Shown: piece by piece, positions 8,941 through 19,895 of the stretch | Layout: each line of letters opens with the position of its first letter | How positions within the stretch are numbered: the stretch's first letter is position 1 | Assembly: GCA_026018925.1 (NCBI GenBank) | Contig: JAKSZU010000009.1 | Span: 33,588,583 to 33,652,582, forward strand | Direction: 5' to 3' | From: Tupaia tana | Lineage: Eukaryota; Chordata; Mammalia; Scandentia; Tupaiidae | Length of the DNA: 64,000 bases | Notes under the pieces: generated by a model | The model's database searches: none | Told to the model about the DNA's origin: nothing | What the model saw: the letters and a program-made list of their open reading frames with translations, nothing else | Program-made: the position numbers and the translations under genes

Positions 8941-9441
8941 TTGTGCGCCGCATGAAATATCTAGTTCCCAGTTTCCATGAGGAATCTTCTCAGAGAATGG
9001 CTCAACTCTCCTGCCTGGGAGAAAGGAGCAGAAGGGATTATTAACAAAACAAAATATGGAGCTGAGAGCCAGAGAGAAACTCTACCTTTAAAAAAATCGT
9101 AAAAAGGAAAAATTACCAAAAAAAAATGAGGAGACAGGAGCAGAGAGAGACAACAGAGACCTCAGAGACACAGAGACAGAGATAGAAGGCCAGAGGGGCT
9201 CCCTACCACACTAGCTTTGCTTGCTGGAGGCTGAATTATGAGTAGAAAATCTTCATTTCTCCTGTGCCCTGAAATATCTAGTTCCCAGTTTCCATGAGGA
9301 ATCTTCTCAGAGAATGGCTCAACTCTCCTGCCACACTAGCTTTGCTTGCTGGAGGCTGAATTATGAGTAGAAAATCTTCATTTCTCCTGTGCCCTGAAAT
9401 ATCTAGTTCCCAGTTTCCATGAGGAATCTTCTCAGAGAATC
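8941..9441 (-). promoter_or_regulatory. HAL1-a 5' UTR with tandem units
   Basis: The block starting gaaatatctagttcccag occurs at 8954, 9271 and 9396. The last two are about 125 bases apart and share their whole interval, including tttgcttgctggaggctgaa. The first two are 317 bases apart. The HAL1-a copy at 55384-58357 has the same arrangement. Tandem 5' units of this type act as promoters in mouse LINE-1; that role here is inferred. Confidence 0.8.
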
Positions 9442-9590
9442 CCTGGAGGCATATTCTTTACTTCCCATGCCAATGAGGTTGGTCTGCTTTGAGCATCTGA
9501 CTTCTCTAGCTTTTCCTGAAGCTGAATCCAATCAATCAGCATTTTGAAATCTCTCACATAGTTATCCAACATCAAAGCGCTGATTCCCTC
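9442..9590 (-). pseudogene. SCAPER: SCAPER pseudogene, inverted segment, inner piece
   Basis: The minus strand reads LMLDNYVRDFKMLIDWIQLQ, EKLEKSDAQSRPTSLAWEVK and NMPPG, SCAPER codons of about 160-210. It ends abruptly near 9588, where plus-strand SCAPER (SLA-EVKKMSPG) starts. Codons of about 197-250 are therefore present twice, once in each orientation. Confidence 0.92.
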
Positions 9591-11198
9591 ACTGGCATAG
9601 GAAGTAAAGAAGATGTCTCCAGGATGTCGTGTGATTCCAAATCCATCAACAGAATAAATGCAACATCCAATGCTCAAAGAAGCTTAAATTTAAGGGTTTC
9701 CCTGGTGCAGTGGCTACACCCTGTCTGGCTTCCACAGGTGTGAGCTGGGCTGACAAGGTAAAGGCTCGTCACACAGGCTCAGCTGCTGCTGCAGATGCTG
9801 TACCCACTCAGTTCTGCCTGCCCATGACAGTACAGAAGCCTTCCTGCAGAAATGAACGGAAAGATGCTAAAGGATGGGAGATTGTTCAGAGAGGAAGGCC
9901 TGTTCGTTCTTGATCAGCAGCAGTGAAGCCAAAAGTTTCATTGGCAACAGAAGCTTTAAGGTCAAAGGACAACAGTGATAAGGAAAATGCATGTTTTTTA
10001 CCTGACAGAAACATACCGAAAGGTAAATTTGTTGGAGATGAACCTTGTCAGACCATAGACTCTCAGCCCAATGACACCTTACACTCATGTGACCATTCTC
10101 TTGGTGAAATAACCCAGTTTACGGTGAGTACATTGGATAATGTCAAGTATTTTGGCAGTAGTCAAGACAACACTTTGCAAACTGCTGAAATCCTTGCTGT
10201 TTACACTGACACAGAATGTGTTTCAGTTACTAGGCAAGCTGACATACTTCCTTTGCAAACAAACGAAGATGAATTGCCAGCAGAGAAAGTAAGGATTAAA
10301 AGTGAAATGGACTCTTCAGATATTTCAAATTCCATGGCAGAAGTCTTGCTAAAATAAATAAGAGTTGGCAGATTGCCTGGAAAAAGCCAATGAAGAAACC
10401 ATTGCTAGTGCAATTGCTGAAGAAGAACAGTTAGCCTGAGAAATCGAAGCTGAAGAGAACAGTGACATTAACGTTGACACTGACAATGACAGCAATTTTT
10501 CTGCCAGCATGGTCAGTGGGAGTGTATCTTTCTGTGGTATGTCTATGGACCAGAACGATGTTCTTGCAGATTATGAAGCTTGTGAATCTTGGCGCCAAAA
10601 CATATCCTGGAGGAATACTGTAGAAGAGGAACCTGATAGACCTCCAGAACATGAAATTCACATGCATGAGAAACTTTTCTCCCCATCTCATAAAAGAACA
10701 ATTGCAGAATCCAAGAAGAAAGATGAAGAAAAACAAATGAAAGCACAGCAGCTAAGGGAAAAATTTCACGAAGAGAAAACATTAAAGCTCCAGAAATTGT
10801 TAGAGAGGGAGAAGGACATCTGAAAGTGGAAGGAGGAATACTATATCAATGACAGAGGGTGATGGAAGAAATATTACTTTATGCTGAATTTAAATGAGAG
10901 GTGCAGTTACAAACAATTGTGAAAAAAGCACGAGAGGAAGAAGCTAAGGTAAACAAAAATGCCTTTATAAATACTCTTGAAGCCCAGAATAAATGCCATG
11001 ATATCTTATCAAAATTGAAGGAATATGAACAGAGGCTTAATGAGTTATAAGAAGAGTGTCAGAGAAAACAGGAAGAAAAGCAAGCACGTGATGAAGCTGT
11101 GCAGGAATGTACGTGAGCTCTGGAGGCAGAATGGCAGGTGCATGTGGAAGAATTGCTGATGAAGAGTAGAGAACAAGAAGCCTGGATCAAACAACAGA

Positions 11199-11233
<35 letters not shown>

Positions 11234-13163
11234 AAAAGCCGGTGAGGATGCAGCCTGGGAAAGAACCTGAGACAGAAGAATACTTGGCAGTGGTGACAGC
11301 TGCTCAACAAGAAGCTATGAAAGAGCTACAGAAAAAAATTCAGCTCAAGCATGATGAAAGTATTCAAAGGCACATGGAACAGATCGAACAAAGAAAGGAA
11401 AAAACTGTTGAATTAAGCAGTGGGTGACACGCAGATACTGATTATGGCCCCAAACTGAACCCATATGAAACAAAGAAACAGTGTTTTCTCTGTAATGTCT
11501 CCATCTCTTAAGAGGTGTATTTTTTTAGCCACATTAAAGGGAAATAACACCAGCAAGTTGTGTGAGAGAATAGCAGCATAGCAGGATCCAGGGGTGTGAA
11601 CTTTCAGATGAAGAAATGGAGCATCTTTCTTTGAAGAAGTATATTATTGACATAGTGGTTGAAAGTGCAATTCTACCAGAGTCTTTGAAAGATGGAGAAT
11701 GCTGACAAAAACAAAAGCAAAAGCAAAAACAAAAACAAAACAAAACAAAAACCCAAACAAACAAAAAGAAACAACCAAAAAGATAAAAGTCCGGATGAAC
11801 TCCAGGGCCAAGGAATATGAGAATTTAATGGAAACCAAAAATCCTGGCTCTGATTCGCCTTATAAAGCAAAGCTGTAGTGGTTAACCAAAGATCTTCTAA
11901 AATGGCTACAAGTACAAGACAGTGGCTCATGGGCAAGCAATAACGTTTCTGCTTTGAATTGGACCCCTGGGTGAGATTGCTAGAATATTGGAAAAAGAGA
12001 ATGTGGCAGATCAGATTGCATTTCAAGTTGTTGGTGGATTAACAGCCATTGAACACATCCTTCAAGCAGTGATCCCAGCCACAAATATGAACGCGGTTTC
12101 ATGAATTCCTCCTAAGTCTCTCTGTAATGCAGTCAATATTTACAACCTCACCTGCAATAACTTCAGAAAACTGTGCTGATGTTCTGTTTAGTAACAAGAT
12201 TACCTTCCTAATGGTCGTCCTGATATACCAGTTGATGGTTTATGTTCCAGATGAAAATAATGCTATTTGGGGAAGAAACACAAATAAACAAGTTTTTGAA
12301 GGCTTAACAACTGGACTTCTCAAAGTCAGTTCTGTGGTTTTGGGCTGCCTGATTGCCAATTGACCAGATGGAAACAGCTGACCAGCTACACCAAAAATAT
12401 CAACACAGGAAATGGAAAACAAGCCCTCACAAGGTGATACTTTTAACAGTTGAGTTTGGGACCTTATCAGCTACATGGTAAACATCGGTCTGATTGACAA
12501 ACTGTGTGGCTGCTTTCTGTTGGTGTAAGACCCAGTGGATGAGAATCCCAAGATAGCCTCATTTCTGCAGCATGCCACAGGACTCTTGCATGAAATGTGC
12601 ACATTGTTCTTTCCTGTCACTGGAAGATCCTACAAGCATATTTGACAATAACCACCAGTATCCCATAGGGCTGATGGCTGCTCTTCAGGCCATGGACCTG
12701 GCTGGAGTTCTGCGCATGCTCTACTGTGTCCTCTTCCACAGCACCATCTCAGACCCCACTGCAAGTCCCAAGGAGAGCTATGCCCAGAAAACGGTCCAGG
12801 TGGTCATTCAGAGTTTATGTTTCTTCAACAGCTTCGCAGCTCTTGATCTGCCTGTTTTTCAGTCTGTTGTAGGGGCAGAGGGCTTGGCTCTGGCTTTCTA
12901 GCACATGACCAGCTCCCTGCTGGGCCACTGCAGCCACCTCTCCTGTGAAAGCCTCCTTCATGAAGTCATTGTCTGTGTCGGATACTTCACTGTTAACCAC
13001 CTGGATAACCAGGTAATCATGCAGTCCAGGCGCTACCCCACGATGCTACAGAAGCTCTGCCAACTGCCCTTCCAGTGCTTCAGTGACCCATGGCTGATCA
13101 AAGTGCTGTTCCCCTCACTCATCATGGCCTGTTACGACAACCAATAGAACAACATCATTCTGG
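9591..13163 (+). pseudogene. SCAPER: SCAPER processed pseudogene, main part
   Basis: Forward SCAPER from about codon 197 to near the C-terminus, in several frames with many stops and shifts. Recognisable blocks in order: KKMSPG..VIPNPSTDRIN (9606), TGVSWADKVKARHTGS (9740), SDKENACFLPD (9977), GSVSFCGMSMDQNDVLADYE (10516), the coiled-coil region KRTIAESKKKDEEKQMKAQQ (10690), LKHDESIQRHMEQIEQRKEK (11345), KITFLMVVL (12196), NKQVFEGLTTGLLKVSSVVL (12286), and VGAEGLALAF (12870), HEVIVCVGYFTVNH (12960). No introns interrupt it. Two runs (about 11200-11230 A-rich; 11705-11770 AAAC/AAAG expansion) replace lysine-rich codons. It reads through to NNIILE at the HAL1-b insertion, whose target duplication is 13148-13163. 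Confidence 0.95.
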
Positions 13164-13565
13164 CCTTCTGGCCCAACTCCTAACGAAGTGGGAATCCATG
13201 TGCATCTGAGGTGGGCCCAGCTCTCCCCCTTTAACTGGAAAGCCTAAGCCTCTGTCCCAAAGCTCTCCTTCTGGCCCAGCTCCTAGTGAAGCAAGGTAGG
13301 CTGGTCTCTGTCTTCTTTCTGTCTCTGTCTCTGTATCTCTCTGTCTCTCCCTCTCCCTTTCTCTTGAAATTTTTCTTTTTATACATATATGTTTTAAAAA
13401 AATCTGTAACTACTGTCTCTTGTGTCTGACCTCTCCTTTCTCTTGCTAATTTCAGAATACATGTGCATCTGAAGTGGGCTCAGCCCTGCCCCTTTAACCA
13501 GAAAGCCTAAGCCTCTGCCCCTAAACTCTCTTTCCAGCCCAAGTCCTAGTGAAGCAAACACAGAG
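13164..13565 (+). promoter_or_regulatory. HAL1-b (plus-strand copy) 5' monomers
   Basis: A unit of about 97 bp beginning atgtgcatctgaggtggg at 13198 returns at 13461 (atgtgcatctgaagtggg). Each runs through ctttaac.gg/agaaagcctaag and ends agctcctagtgaagcaa or close to it. The first 30 bases of the element look like the end of a further, truncated unit. The sequence is unrelated by eye to the HAL1-a and minus-strand HAL1-b units. Confidence 0.78.
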
Positions 13566-14275
13566 CACCATGCAGTTTTCATTATTTTGCCTTTTTTTTT
13601 TAAGAAAAAAATTTTTACCGATTCATTGTATTTTTTGTGTTTGCTTTGTCTTTTTATTTTGTCTTTTTCCCTTTTCTTTTACTTGACTTTCTCACCTTGC
13701 TTCTCAGCTTCCACACTTTGAGTGTCTAGTCAGGTGCACAGTAGCAAAACATCTGAATACTTTTAGGGTCATAAAAAACCTCAAACCCCATTGAACTGCT
13801 ACAGAATGGGAGAAACTCATCTTCATAAATCTGAATTGAAGTCTCTTTCTGTGCATACTACGTTGGAAAACATAGTAGTAGATGCAAAATAGGCATAGAA
13901 GTACTTCACAGTTAAGTGAGGCATAGGAGCTTATAGTAACAGAAATCTCCAACAAATTAGCCAAACGTGAATATACCACCAAATGACTAAAAGTCAGAGA
14001 AGAGAGTCTGCAAAGTTAGATGCAGGGAGAAATATGGAGCTACAGAGAGAGCAACTCATCTCCTCCCCCACACCTCTGAACTCTTAGTTGAAACCCCACA
14101 GCTCAGCCCTGGTGCACCTATTCCCTAGAAACTGTGAGATCTTTCTAATATCCAGTTCCATTGACAAAAGTGCTTAGTGAGGATCAGGGAAATGGAACTT
14201 CAGAAATATTGCTGGTCATCTGCTCCCACATGCCTCTAGCACTCAGAAAGTAGGGAGTAATGTATAATCCATCAG

Positions 14276-15129
14276 ATGACCAGAAATCACCACAGAGGCA
14301 CAAGATAGACCACGAACTCCAGAAAATACAGGAGAAAAGAGACAACGAGTTCCAGGAGGTGAGGAAGTTCTTTCACAATATGAAAGAGGAAATACACACC
14401 ATAAAAAAGAATCAAATGGAATTGTTAGAGATGAAGGCTATAAAACAGGAAATCAAAACATCCTGTGAAAGTATTAAAAGCAGATTAGATCATGCAGAAG
14501 ATTGAATCGCAGATGCAGGAGATAGAACCTCTGACCTAGAAAGATTCACCAAAAAGACTGAGAAAATACCCCCCCCAAATGAGAATAATATACAATTAAT
14601 ACTAGATACCATTAGATGCCCAAACATCTGGATAGTCGGTATCCCAGAAGGTGAAGAAACTAATCAGGGCATTGATAATCTATTCCATGAAATCCTTGAG
14701 GAAAACTTTCCAGACCTAGAGCGGCATTCAAATATCCAGACCCAAGAAATACAAAGGACCCCACATACAATCAACCCAAGAAGATCTTTTCCAAGGCATA
14801 TCATAGCCAGATTGACCAAAACCACAGACAGAAATAAGATACGAAAGTTGGCAAGAGAAAAACATCAAGTTATTTCCGAAGGCTATCCCATCAGGCTCAC
14901 ATTAGACCTCTCATTCGAAACAATGCAAGCAAGGAAAGAATGGGAAAATATATTCAAAGTGTTAAATAAAAAACAACTTCAACCAAAAATACTATATCCA
15001 GCAAGATTATCCTTCATATGGGAAGAAAATATAAAAACATTCTCAGATAAGCAAAACCTGAAAGAATTTACCAACACCAGACCAGCTCTTCAAGAAGTGC
15101 TGAAGGGAGCACTATATGGGGAAAACTAA
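14276..15129 (+). pseudogene. HAL1-b ORF1, broken
   Basis: The ATG at 14276 gives MTRNHHRGTR, then a stop where a stretch of the Ser-rich N-terminus is missing. The coiled coil (KRDNEFQEVRKFFHNMKEEI, SIKSRLDHAED) follows to a stop at about 14506. The RRM start (CPNIWIVGIPEGEETNQG-like) and the C-terminal domain (TKTTDRNKIRKLAREKHQVI ... TRPALQEVLKGALYGEN) remain readable. It lacks coding capacity for a whole ORF1p. Confidence 0.88.
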
Positions 15130-15845
15130 GACAGACAAATAAGAGAACAAAAAGTGACCAAGAAAAAGGCCAAGGTAATGGTAGGGACAAGTTCTGAAAT
15201 ATCAATAATAATGAATATTAACAGAACGGTCAGACCACAGTAACACTGCAAATTCAAAAAAAGAGAGATTACACAAGACTGAACTGGTGAAATAGAATTC
15301 TATGACTTTTTTCTAAAACATTCCTGTTTTTCTTCTATGAATTGTCTTCCAGATTTAAGGATTTTTGTTCTCTTTTGAGTTGTTGGGTTAAGCAATTTGT
15401 TAAAAAACAGAATTTTTAACATTGAAACATAAACTTTTCTCCCTTGCTGACCCCTTTGTGATTGGAAAATGTTTGTGAGCATTCTTATTTTGTGGCAGAA
15501 TGGTTATTTGCATAAGTTCAGTAATACAATAGTATCTGTTGCCTTGCATCAGAAATTGAATTCTTATGGGGCTTTGTGCAAATAACAGACCAAATTGAGA
15601 TTAACCTAATTTTTTTTTTTTTTTTTTTGCAAATAAGTTAGTTTATACCTCTCTTTAGTAAAAGGAGGAATGGAGAGAGGAAATAAAAATGTTTCAGAAG
15701 AAAATTACAGTGCACTTGTCACTAGATTCTAGCTTTGTCCATACTTTAAAATCTTTTGTGAATCAATAAAATGTGTAAAAAATAAAAAAGAAATGTTGTA
15801 TACTGTAAAGACATGTGATTAACTGTAAACAAACAAACAAAAATC

Positions 15846-16392
15846 ACAAGGTCATTCTGGAGCAGGAGATGTGCTGTGTCCTGCTGGTCATGTTCATCCG
15901 GGATTTTGCACAGGCTCCAGGCCAAGCAGATAACCAGTCTTAAAGGTCCAAAGGAAAATGTCTTGGTGCCCAAGACTATCTTGAGCTGGCTAACTGGTTT
16001 CCTCAGTAGGCTTGGGAAGAAGTTCTACAGTTTTTCTTTAACAAAGAGAAAAAATAAATTATTCGGTTGGTTCCAGGGCCCTCGTTAATATTTTAAATTG
16101 TTCAGTCGAATGTTCTGACTGTTCCTTATGAAACTCATTTTCCTGTGTTTATATCCCCTGGACTGTAGATATGGTATATACTTGACACTATTTATAATGA
16201 CTGTAGATACTTTCTTATTCTACTTTCTGATTTTGCAGGTGGAGTTTCATTTATGCTCAATATTTTGGAGTTTGGTAACTTCCATTCTACCATAATATGT
16301 ACTTTGCATTTGTAATATGGGTGGCATTAGACAAAAATTAGTGAGTCTGTTTCATTCTTATAATAAAATTACTTATCTGGTTGTTTTTTTTT
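15846..16392 (+). pseudogene. SCAPER: SCAPER processed pseudogene, C-terminus and 3' UTR
   Basis: Resumes at VILEQEMCCVLLVMFIRDFA (decayed) after the HAL1-b, and continues through PRLSWAG-like shifts to AWEE..QFF.NKEKK and the expected stop TAA at 16055-16057, the parent's normal end. About 335 bp of 3' UTR follow, with AATAAA at about 16363. A T-rich stretch and then the 15-bp flank shared with 2910-2924 mark the end. Confidence 0.92.
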
Positions 16393-16470
16393 AAAATTAA
16401 AATAACAAAATGGATCTATATGTGGTAAGAGGGAAGAATCCCAAGAGCTATTGCTGAGAAAAGCAGATTT

Positions 16471-16711
16471 TTTTTTTATTTTTAGATTTTGCCAAAGTGT
16501 GCACTTGCAGAAGGGGTGGGAAGACTGAGAGATCACCTCCTGGGAAGGATGGCCTCACAGCAATCCCTTCTCCTCCCTTCTCTTCCTGCAATTTTGGGCA
16601 TGTATGCACCACTGGTGTGTTTTTCAAGTTGCCAAGTCCAGGGTTCAAACGACACATTCAGCCATATGGGATCCAGCACCTTAAGCACCATGCCACCTAC
16701 TGGCTCCCAAT
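16471..16711 (-). mobile_element. tSINE-B/D, minus strand
   Basis: T-run, then the reversed CT tract (agactgagag), body and head ending ccacctactggctccc. Flanked by aaagcagattt at 16460-16470 and 16712-16722. Confidence 0.85.
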
Positions 16712-16889
16712 AAAGCAGATTTGAAACCACAAAGTATGAGTGCTTTCCAGTTTTATCCCTTTACCCATTCTCTTTGAGTCACTCTAACCAACTCAGCAGA
16801 TTTTCTATTATCATGGACCTCAAACATGCTAAGTCTAATATTCAATTCTTAGTTCTTACATTTCTGAAGTACTTGATCATTCCTTCCAC

Positions 16890-17360
16890 TTTGAAACACT
16901 TTTCCATGTGGCCCCCAGGACCCCACACTTTTCTGGTTTCTTTATATCTCATTGGCTCTTTTCTTGGTCTCTGTTTATCTCTCTTCCTTTCCATAACTTC
17001 CCCTAAAACATATAACTTGCCCAGTGGTTCTGTCCTGATCCATTTCCTTCCGCCCTCTCTGCTTGTTTCATATCTAATCTCAAGGCTTCAAGTACAATCC
17101 ACATGCTCTTGTCTCCCTAATTTACTTCTCCAGCTAATCTTCTCTCACGGACTCCAGACTTGTTTATCTCCTCTTAGCTGTCAAATTAGATATCTTAAAC
17201 TTTTCTTGTGCCAAACTGAACATCTAATTTTCACCATGAAAACTTCTCTTCATCTTCTACATTTCAGTAAATGGCAATTTCACTTACCTAGTTGCTCAGG
17301 CCAACAACCTTGGCATCATCCTTGACTCCTCTTTCTCTTACATTCCACATCTAGTACCAA
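16890..17360 (+). mobile_element. L2 LINE fragment (ancient)
   Basis: The wording typical of mammalian L2 ORF sequence is preserved: aaactgaacatctaattttc-like at 17214, ttgctcaggccaacaacctt and ggcatcatccttgactcctc at about 17292-17330. Decayed, with no usable frame. Other L2 pieces follow downstream. Confidence 0.7.
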
Positions 17361-17747
17361 ATTTCTGTGAAGCTAAAGAAATGTCCATGTCAGAGTCTCT
17401 CATTTGTAGTAGCTCCTTACGAAGCCCTAACAGTGGAAAGCATGGTCATAATGGTTTTGTATTTGCAAAAGTGAAATATTTTCATTGTAATTAGTCAAGA
17501 CAGTGGTCTCTTCCTGTTTAAACTTCCTCTCTCTTACTCTTCCTTCATGGTCAGGTAGCTGGACATTTTGGAGGTTGTGTGAAGGGGTAGTTGCGTTTAC
17601 AATTATTTTGGATTTGACTGGATATATTTACATGACTGGTAGTTATTTCTATGCTCTTCTTAGCCACCTCAGCATAGGAATGGTGTCCAGGAATACTCCT
17701 GCCTCACACTGTGCTGATTAACGGTGCAGGGCCAAAGGCCATAGCTT
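17361..17747. other. Nothing recognised
   Basis: No convincing coding region, RNA gene or repeat family is visible between the L2 fragment and the next SINE. It may be further decayed L2. Confidence 0.4.
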
Positions 17748-17925
17748 GGGGGCCAACAGGTGGTGTGGTAGTTGGGGTGCTGGACTCCCACATGGTCGAC
17801 TGCGGTTTGAGTGCCAGACCTGGTGGCTTGTTTTCTCACTCTATCTTTTTGTCTTTCATGTGCACACATGCTCTGTAGCAAACTTAAAAAATAAATAAAT
17901 AGAATGAATAAATAATAAAAACATA
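17748..17925 (+). mobile_element. tSINE-S
   Basis: Short form: head gccaacaggtggtgtggtag, ...cctggtggcttg joined to a brief CT tract, then an aaataaataaat tail. Confidence 0.78.
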
Positions 17926-18040
17926 ATAGTTTGGTATTAATACCTCCTACAGCACCTAGCATTGGAAATAGGTGTAGTTGAGGAGAAATAAGGTTTAGAA
18001 TATACATAGCCCAAAACTAGTCTATGGAAAAATATTCCTT

Positions 18041-18322
18041 GGGAACCAGCAGTTAGCGTAATGGCTATGTCGCTGGACTCCCACGTGGTCGACCGTGGTT
18101 CGTGTCCTGGACCCAGTGGCTTAAAACTCACGCCGGGCGTGTATGCGTGCATGCCCAAGATCCCGAGAGGAGAATGAAGGAGAAGGGATTGCAGCGTGGC
18201 CGTCCCCCTGGGGGGTGATTTCTTGCTTTCTGTCTCTCTGTCTGTCTCCGTCTGTCTGGTGAGCGCACGCGCCCTATAGCAAAAACCTCTCCAAAAAAAA
18301 AAAAAAGAAAGAAAGAAAGAAA
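18041..18322 (+). mobile_element. tSINE-A
   Basis: Full long form, with a tail that has become a GAAA repeat (gaaagaaagaaag at 18306-18321). Flanked by agtattcctt-type repeats at 18030-18040 and 18323-18333. Confidence 0.87.
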
Positions 18323-18349
18323 AGTATTCCTTGAGGATGTGTAAAATAT

Positions 18350-18500
18350 GGATTCTGTGCCCCAAATCTGGAGAGCAAAGTGGTGGAGAAGGGATTGCAG
18401 TGTGGCCATCCACCCTGGGGAAGGGGGTTCACTTTCCCTCTTTCTTTCTCTGTCTCTCTCTGGTGAGTACATGCACTTTATAGCAAACTGGAATAAAAAA
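18350..18500 (+). mobile_element. 5'-truncated tSINE-B
   Basis: Starts in the body (tgccccaaatctggagagca), with ggagaagggattgcagtgtg, CT tract and the 3' end ctttatagcaaactgg. The head is absent. Confidence 0.7.
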
Positions 18501-18557
18501 CTAGAGAAAAAGGATGAGTACTATATGCTACTTTATGCAGTAGGATTAGAGAGTAGT

Positions 18558-18600
18558 ATTCTTCTTCTTAATAAATTATTATTATTATTATTATTATTAA
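18558..18600. repeat. (TTA)n microsatellite
   Basis: About nine ATT/TTA units just upstream of an old L1 fragment, probably grown from its A/T-rich end. Confidence 0.85.
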
Positions 18601-18775
18601 AGTATGGTCAAATATACATGACATAAAATTTATGATTTTAACCATTTCTAAGTGTACAGTTCAATGGCATTAAAGACATTCACGTTGTCATGCAACTATC
18701 GTCACCATCCCTCCCACAGAACATTTTTTATCTTGCAAAATTGAAGCTCTGAACTTTGTTTCTTCTTTGTAGTGT
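18601..18775. mobile_element. Ancient L1M fragment
   Basis: Contains the block common in old mammalian L1 3' ends: aacatttctaagtgtacagt-like (atttctaagtgtacagttca), ggcattaaagacattcacgt, and caactatcgtcaccatccct. Orientation not decided. Confidence 0.6.
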
Positions 18776-19098
18776 AGATTAATGGCTGAATTTCTCACAA
18801 CAAACAATTATTATTATAATGTCAAAAGGCCATTTCCATTTTGGGAACAGACTAATCAGAAATTTATATTCATTTTATAAAATGATAATGAAAAAAAGAC
18901 CGTGTTCCTATTCCTTGAACATATTAAGCATTAAGCTGTCCGGCTTTTGAAATGTTCATTACTGTGCTCCTCTGGGAGTCTGAATATTCAGTACCAGCTG
19001 TTTTCCTCATTAATATTTGAATTTAATATTTTACCTTAAGAAATTCAATACCAAAGGAGCAGTAAATATTTAACTTCTTACGGTATTATTTTATTTTG
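18776..19098. other. Nothing recognised
   Basis: AT-rich sequence without a readable gene or repeat family. Confidence 0.4.
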
Positions 19099-19109
19099 TT
19101 AACAGTTTA

Positions 19110-19324
19110 AGTATATTTATTCTTTCTGTGAGTGAGAGAGAAACAGAGACAGCACCCCTAACAAAGTCTTGATACTGCAATCCACCACTAGCTGCTGCCA
19201 GCCCCCAATCATGGCCACACATGTGCCCAGCACAGCAGGTGCGCACTTGGATGTGAACCAACAGTCCCATGTGGATCAGCCTTGCAGAGACGTGTTTTAC
19301 CACTGTACCACCATCTGGCCCCAT
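19110..19324 (-). mobile_element. tSINE-C, minus strand
   Basis: A different body from A/B (ccccaatcatggccacacat, ccactgtaccaccatctggc). Flanks gttaacagttt (19098) and gtaaacagattt (19325) fit a decayed target duplication. Confidence 0.65.
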
Positions 19325-19414
19325 GTAAACAGATTTTCTGTACCTAGAGTTTGTTTAATTATCCATACAGTTGCAGTTATGCAATATCATAATACAGAGA
19401 AAGGAGAGAGGAAA

Positions 19415-19600
19415 ATGGCATGTATTTATTGAGCACTTACTAGGTGGCAGGTACTTTGTGGATACATAAAATGGCCTCCATTTCCTCAGCTCTCAGCAAA
19501 TAATCTCGACTAGATTGCCCATTACTTACCTGGCACTAAATTCTGATAGACACTTTGCAGTCTTTGTTCACTTGATCTCCTAGCACCAGTCAGTACAGAT
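19415..19600 (-). mobile_element. MIR (ancient SINE)
   Basis: ttgagcacttactaggtggc, followed by a tttcctcagctctcagcaaa-like segment, matches the 3' half of MIR read in antisense. Decayed. Confidence 0.5.
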
Positions 19601-19639
19601 GATCATTCCCTTCTCTGGTTCATCATTAGAGTTTGTTTT

Positions 19640-19895
19640 GTTTTAAGTTTGTTTGTTTTGCTATAGGGCACATGCACTCACCAGAGAGAGACACAGAGAG
19701 ATGGAAAGTGAGAAATCACTCTCCAGGGGTGATGACCATGCTACGATTTCTTCTCCTCCATTCTCCTCTTGGAATTTTGAGCACGCATGCACATGTGCCT
19801 GGCGTGATTTTTGAACTGCTGGGTCAAGATTCGAACCATGAAGTCGACCATGTGGAAGTCCAGTGCCTTAACCTCTATGCTACCTGCTAGCCTTT
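19640..19895 (-). mobile_element. tSINE-B, minus strand
   Basis: Starts at tgctatagggcacatgcact (3' end reversed) and ends in the head, atgctacctgctagcc. Confidence 0.82.

Larger units (their letters stand above)
6642..9441 (-). mobile_element. HAL1-a: full-length ORF1-only LINE with intact ORF1
   Basis: Bounded by cctggaggcatattcttt at 6624-6641 and 9442-9459, an exact 18-bp target-site duplication. On the minus strand: 5' region with repeated units (9441-8941), an A/T-rich spacer, complete ORF1 (8660-7659), about 280 bp of linker, two related copies of a 3' module, and a T-rich plus-strand run at 6642-6665 that is the poly(A). There is no ORF2 sequence at all, as in the HAL1 (half-L1) class known in mammals. 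The copy must rely on another element's reverse transcriptase. The exact TSD and open ORF1 suggest a recent insertion. Confidence 0.9.
13164..15845 (+). mobile_element. HAL1-b: ORF1-only LINE in the SCAPER retrocopy
   Basis: Splits SCAPER between codons for ..IIL and E. The flanks acaacatcattctgg (13149-13163) and acaaggtcattctgg (15846-15860) are a 15-bp target duplication with two mismatches. The order is 5' repeated units (13164-13565), T-rich spacer, broken ORF1 (14276-15129), about 600 bp of 3' UTR, then the shared 3' motif (aatgttgtatactgtaaaga) and an aacaaacaaac tail. An aataaaatgtg signal lies at 15765. Its 3' UTR (gattggaaaatgtttg, ttattttgtggcagaatgg) matches the copy at 21557-24192 and defines subfamily b. 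Confidence 0.88.

Noticed and set aside
16774-17325. 183-codon open frame, Leu/Ser-rich and membrane-like
   Set aside because: The nucleotide sequence is an old L2 fragment. The pyrimidine-rich strand gives hydrophobic codons by chance.
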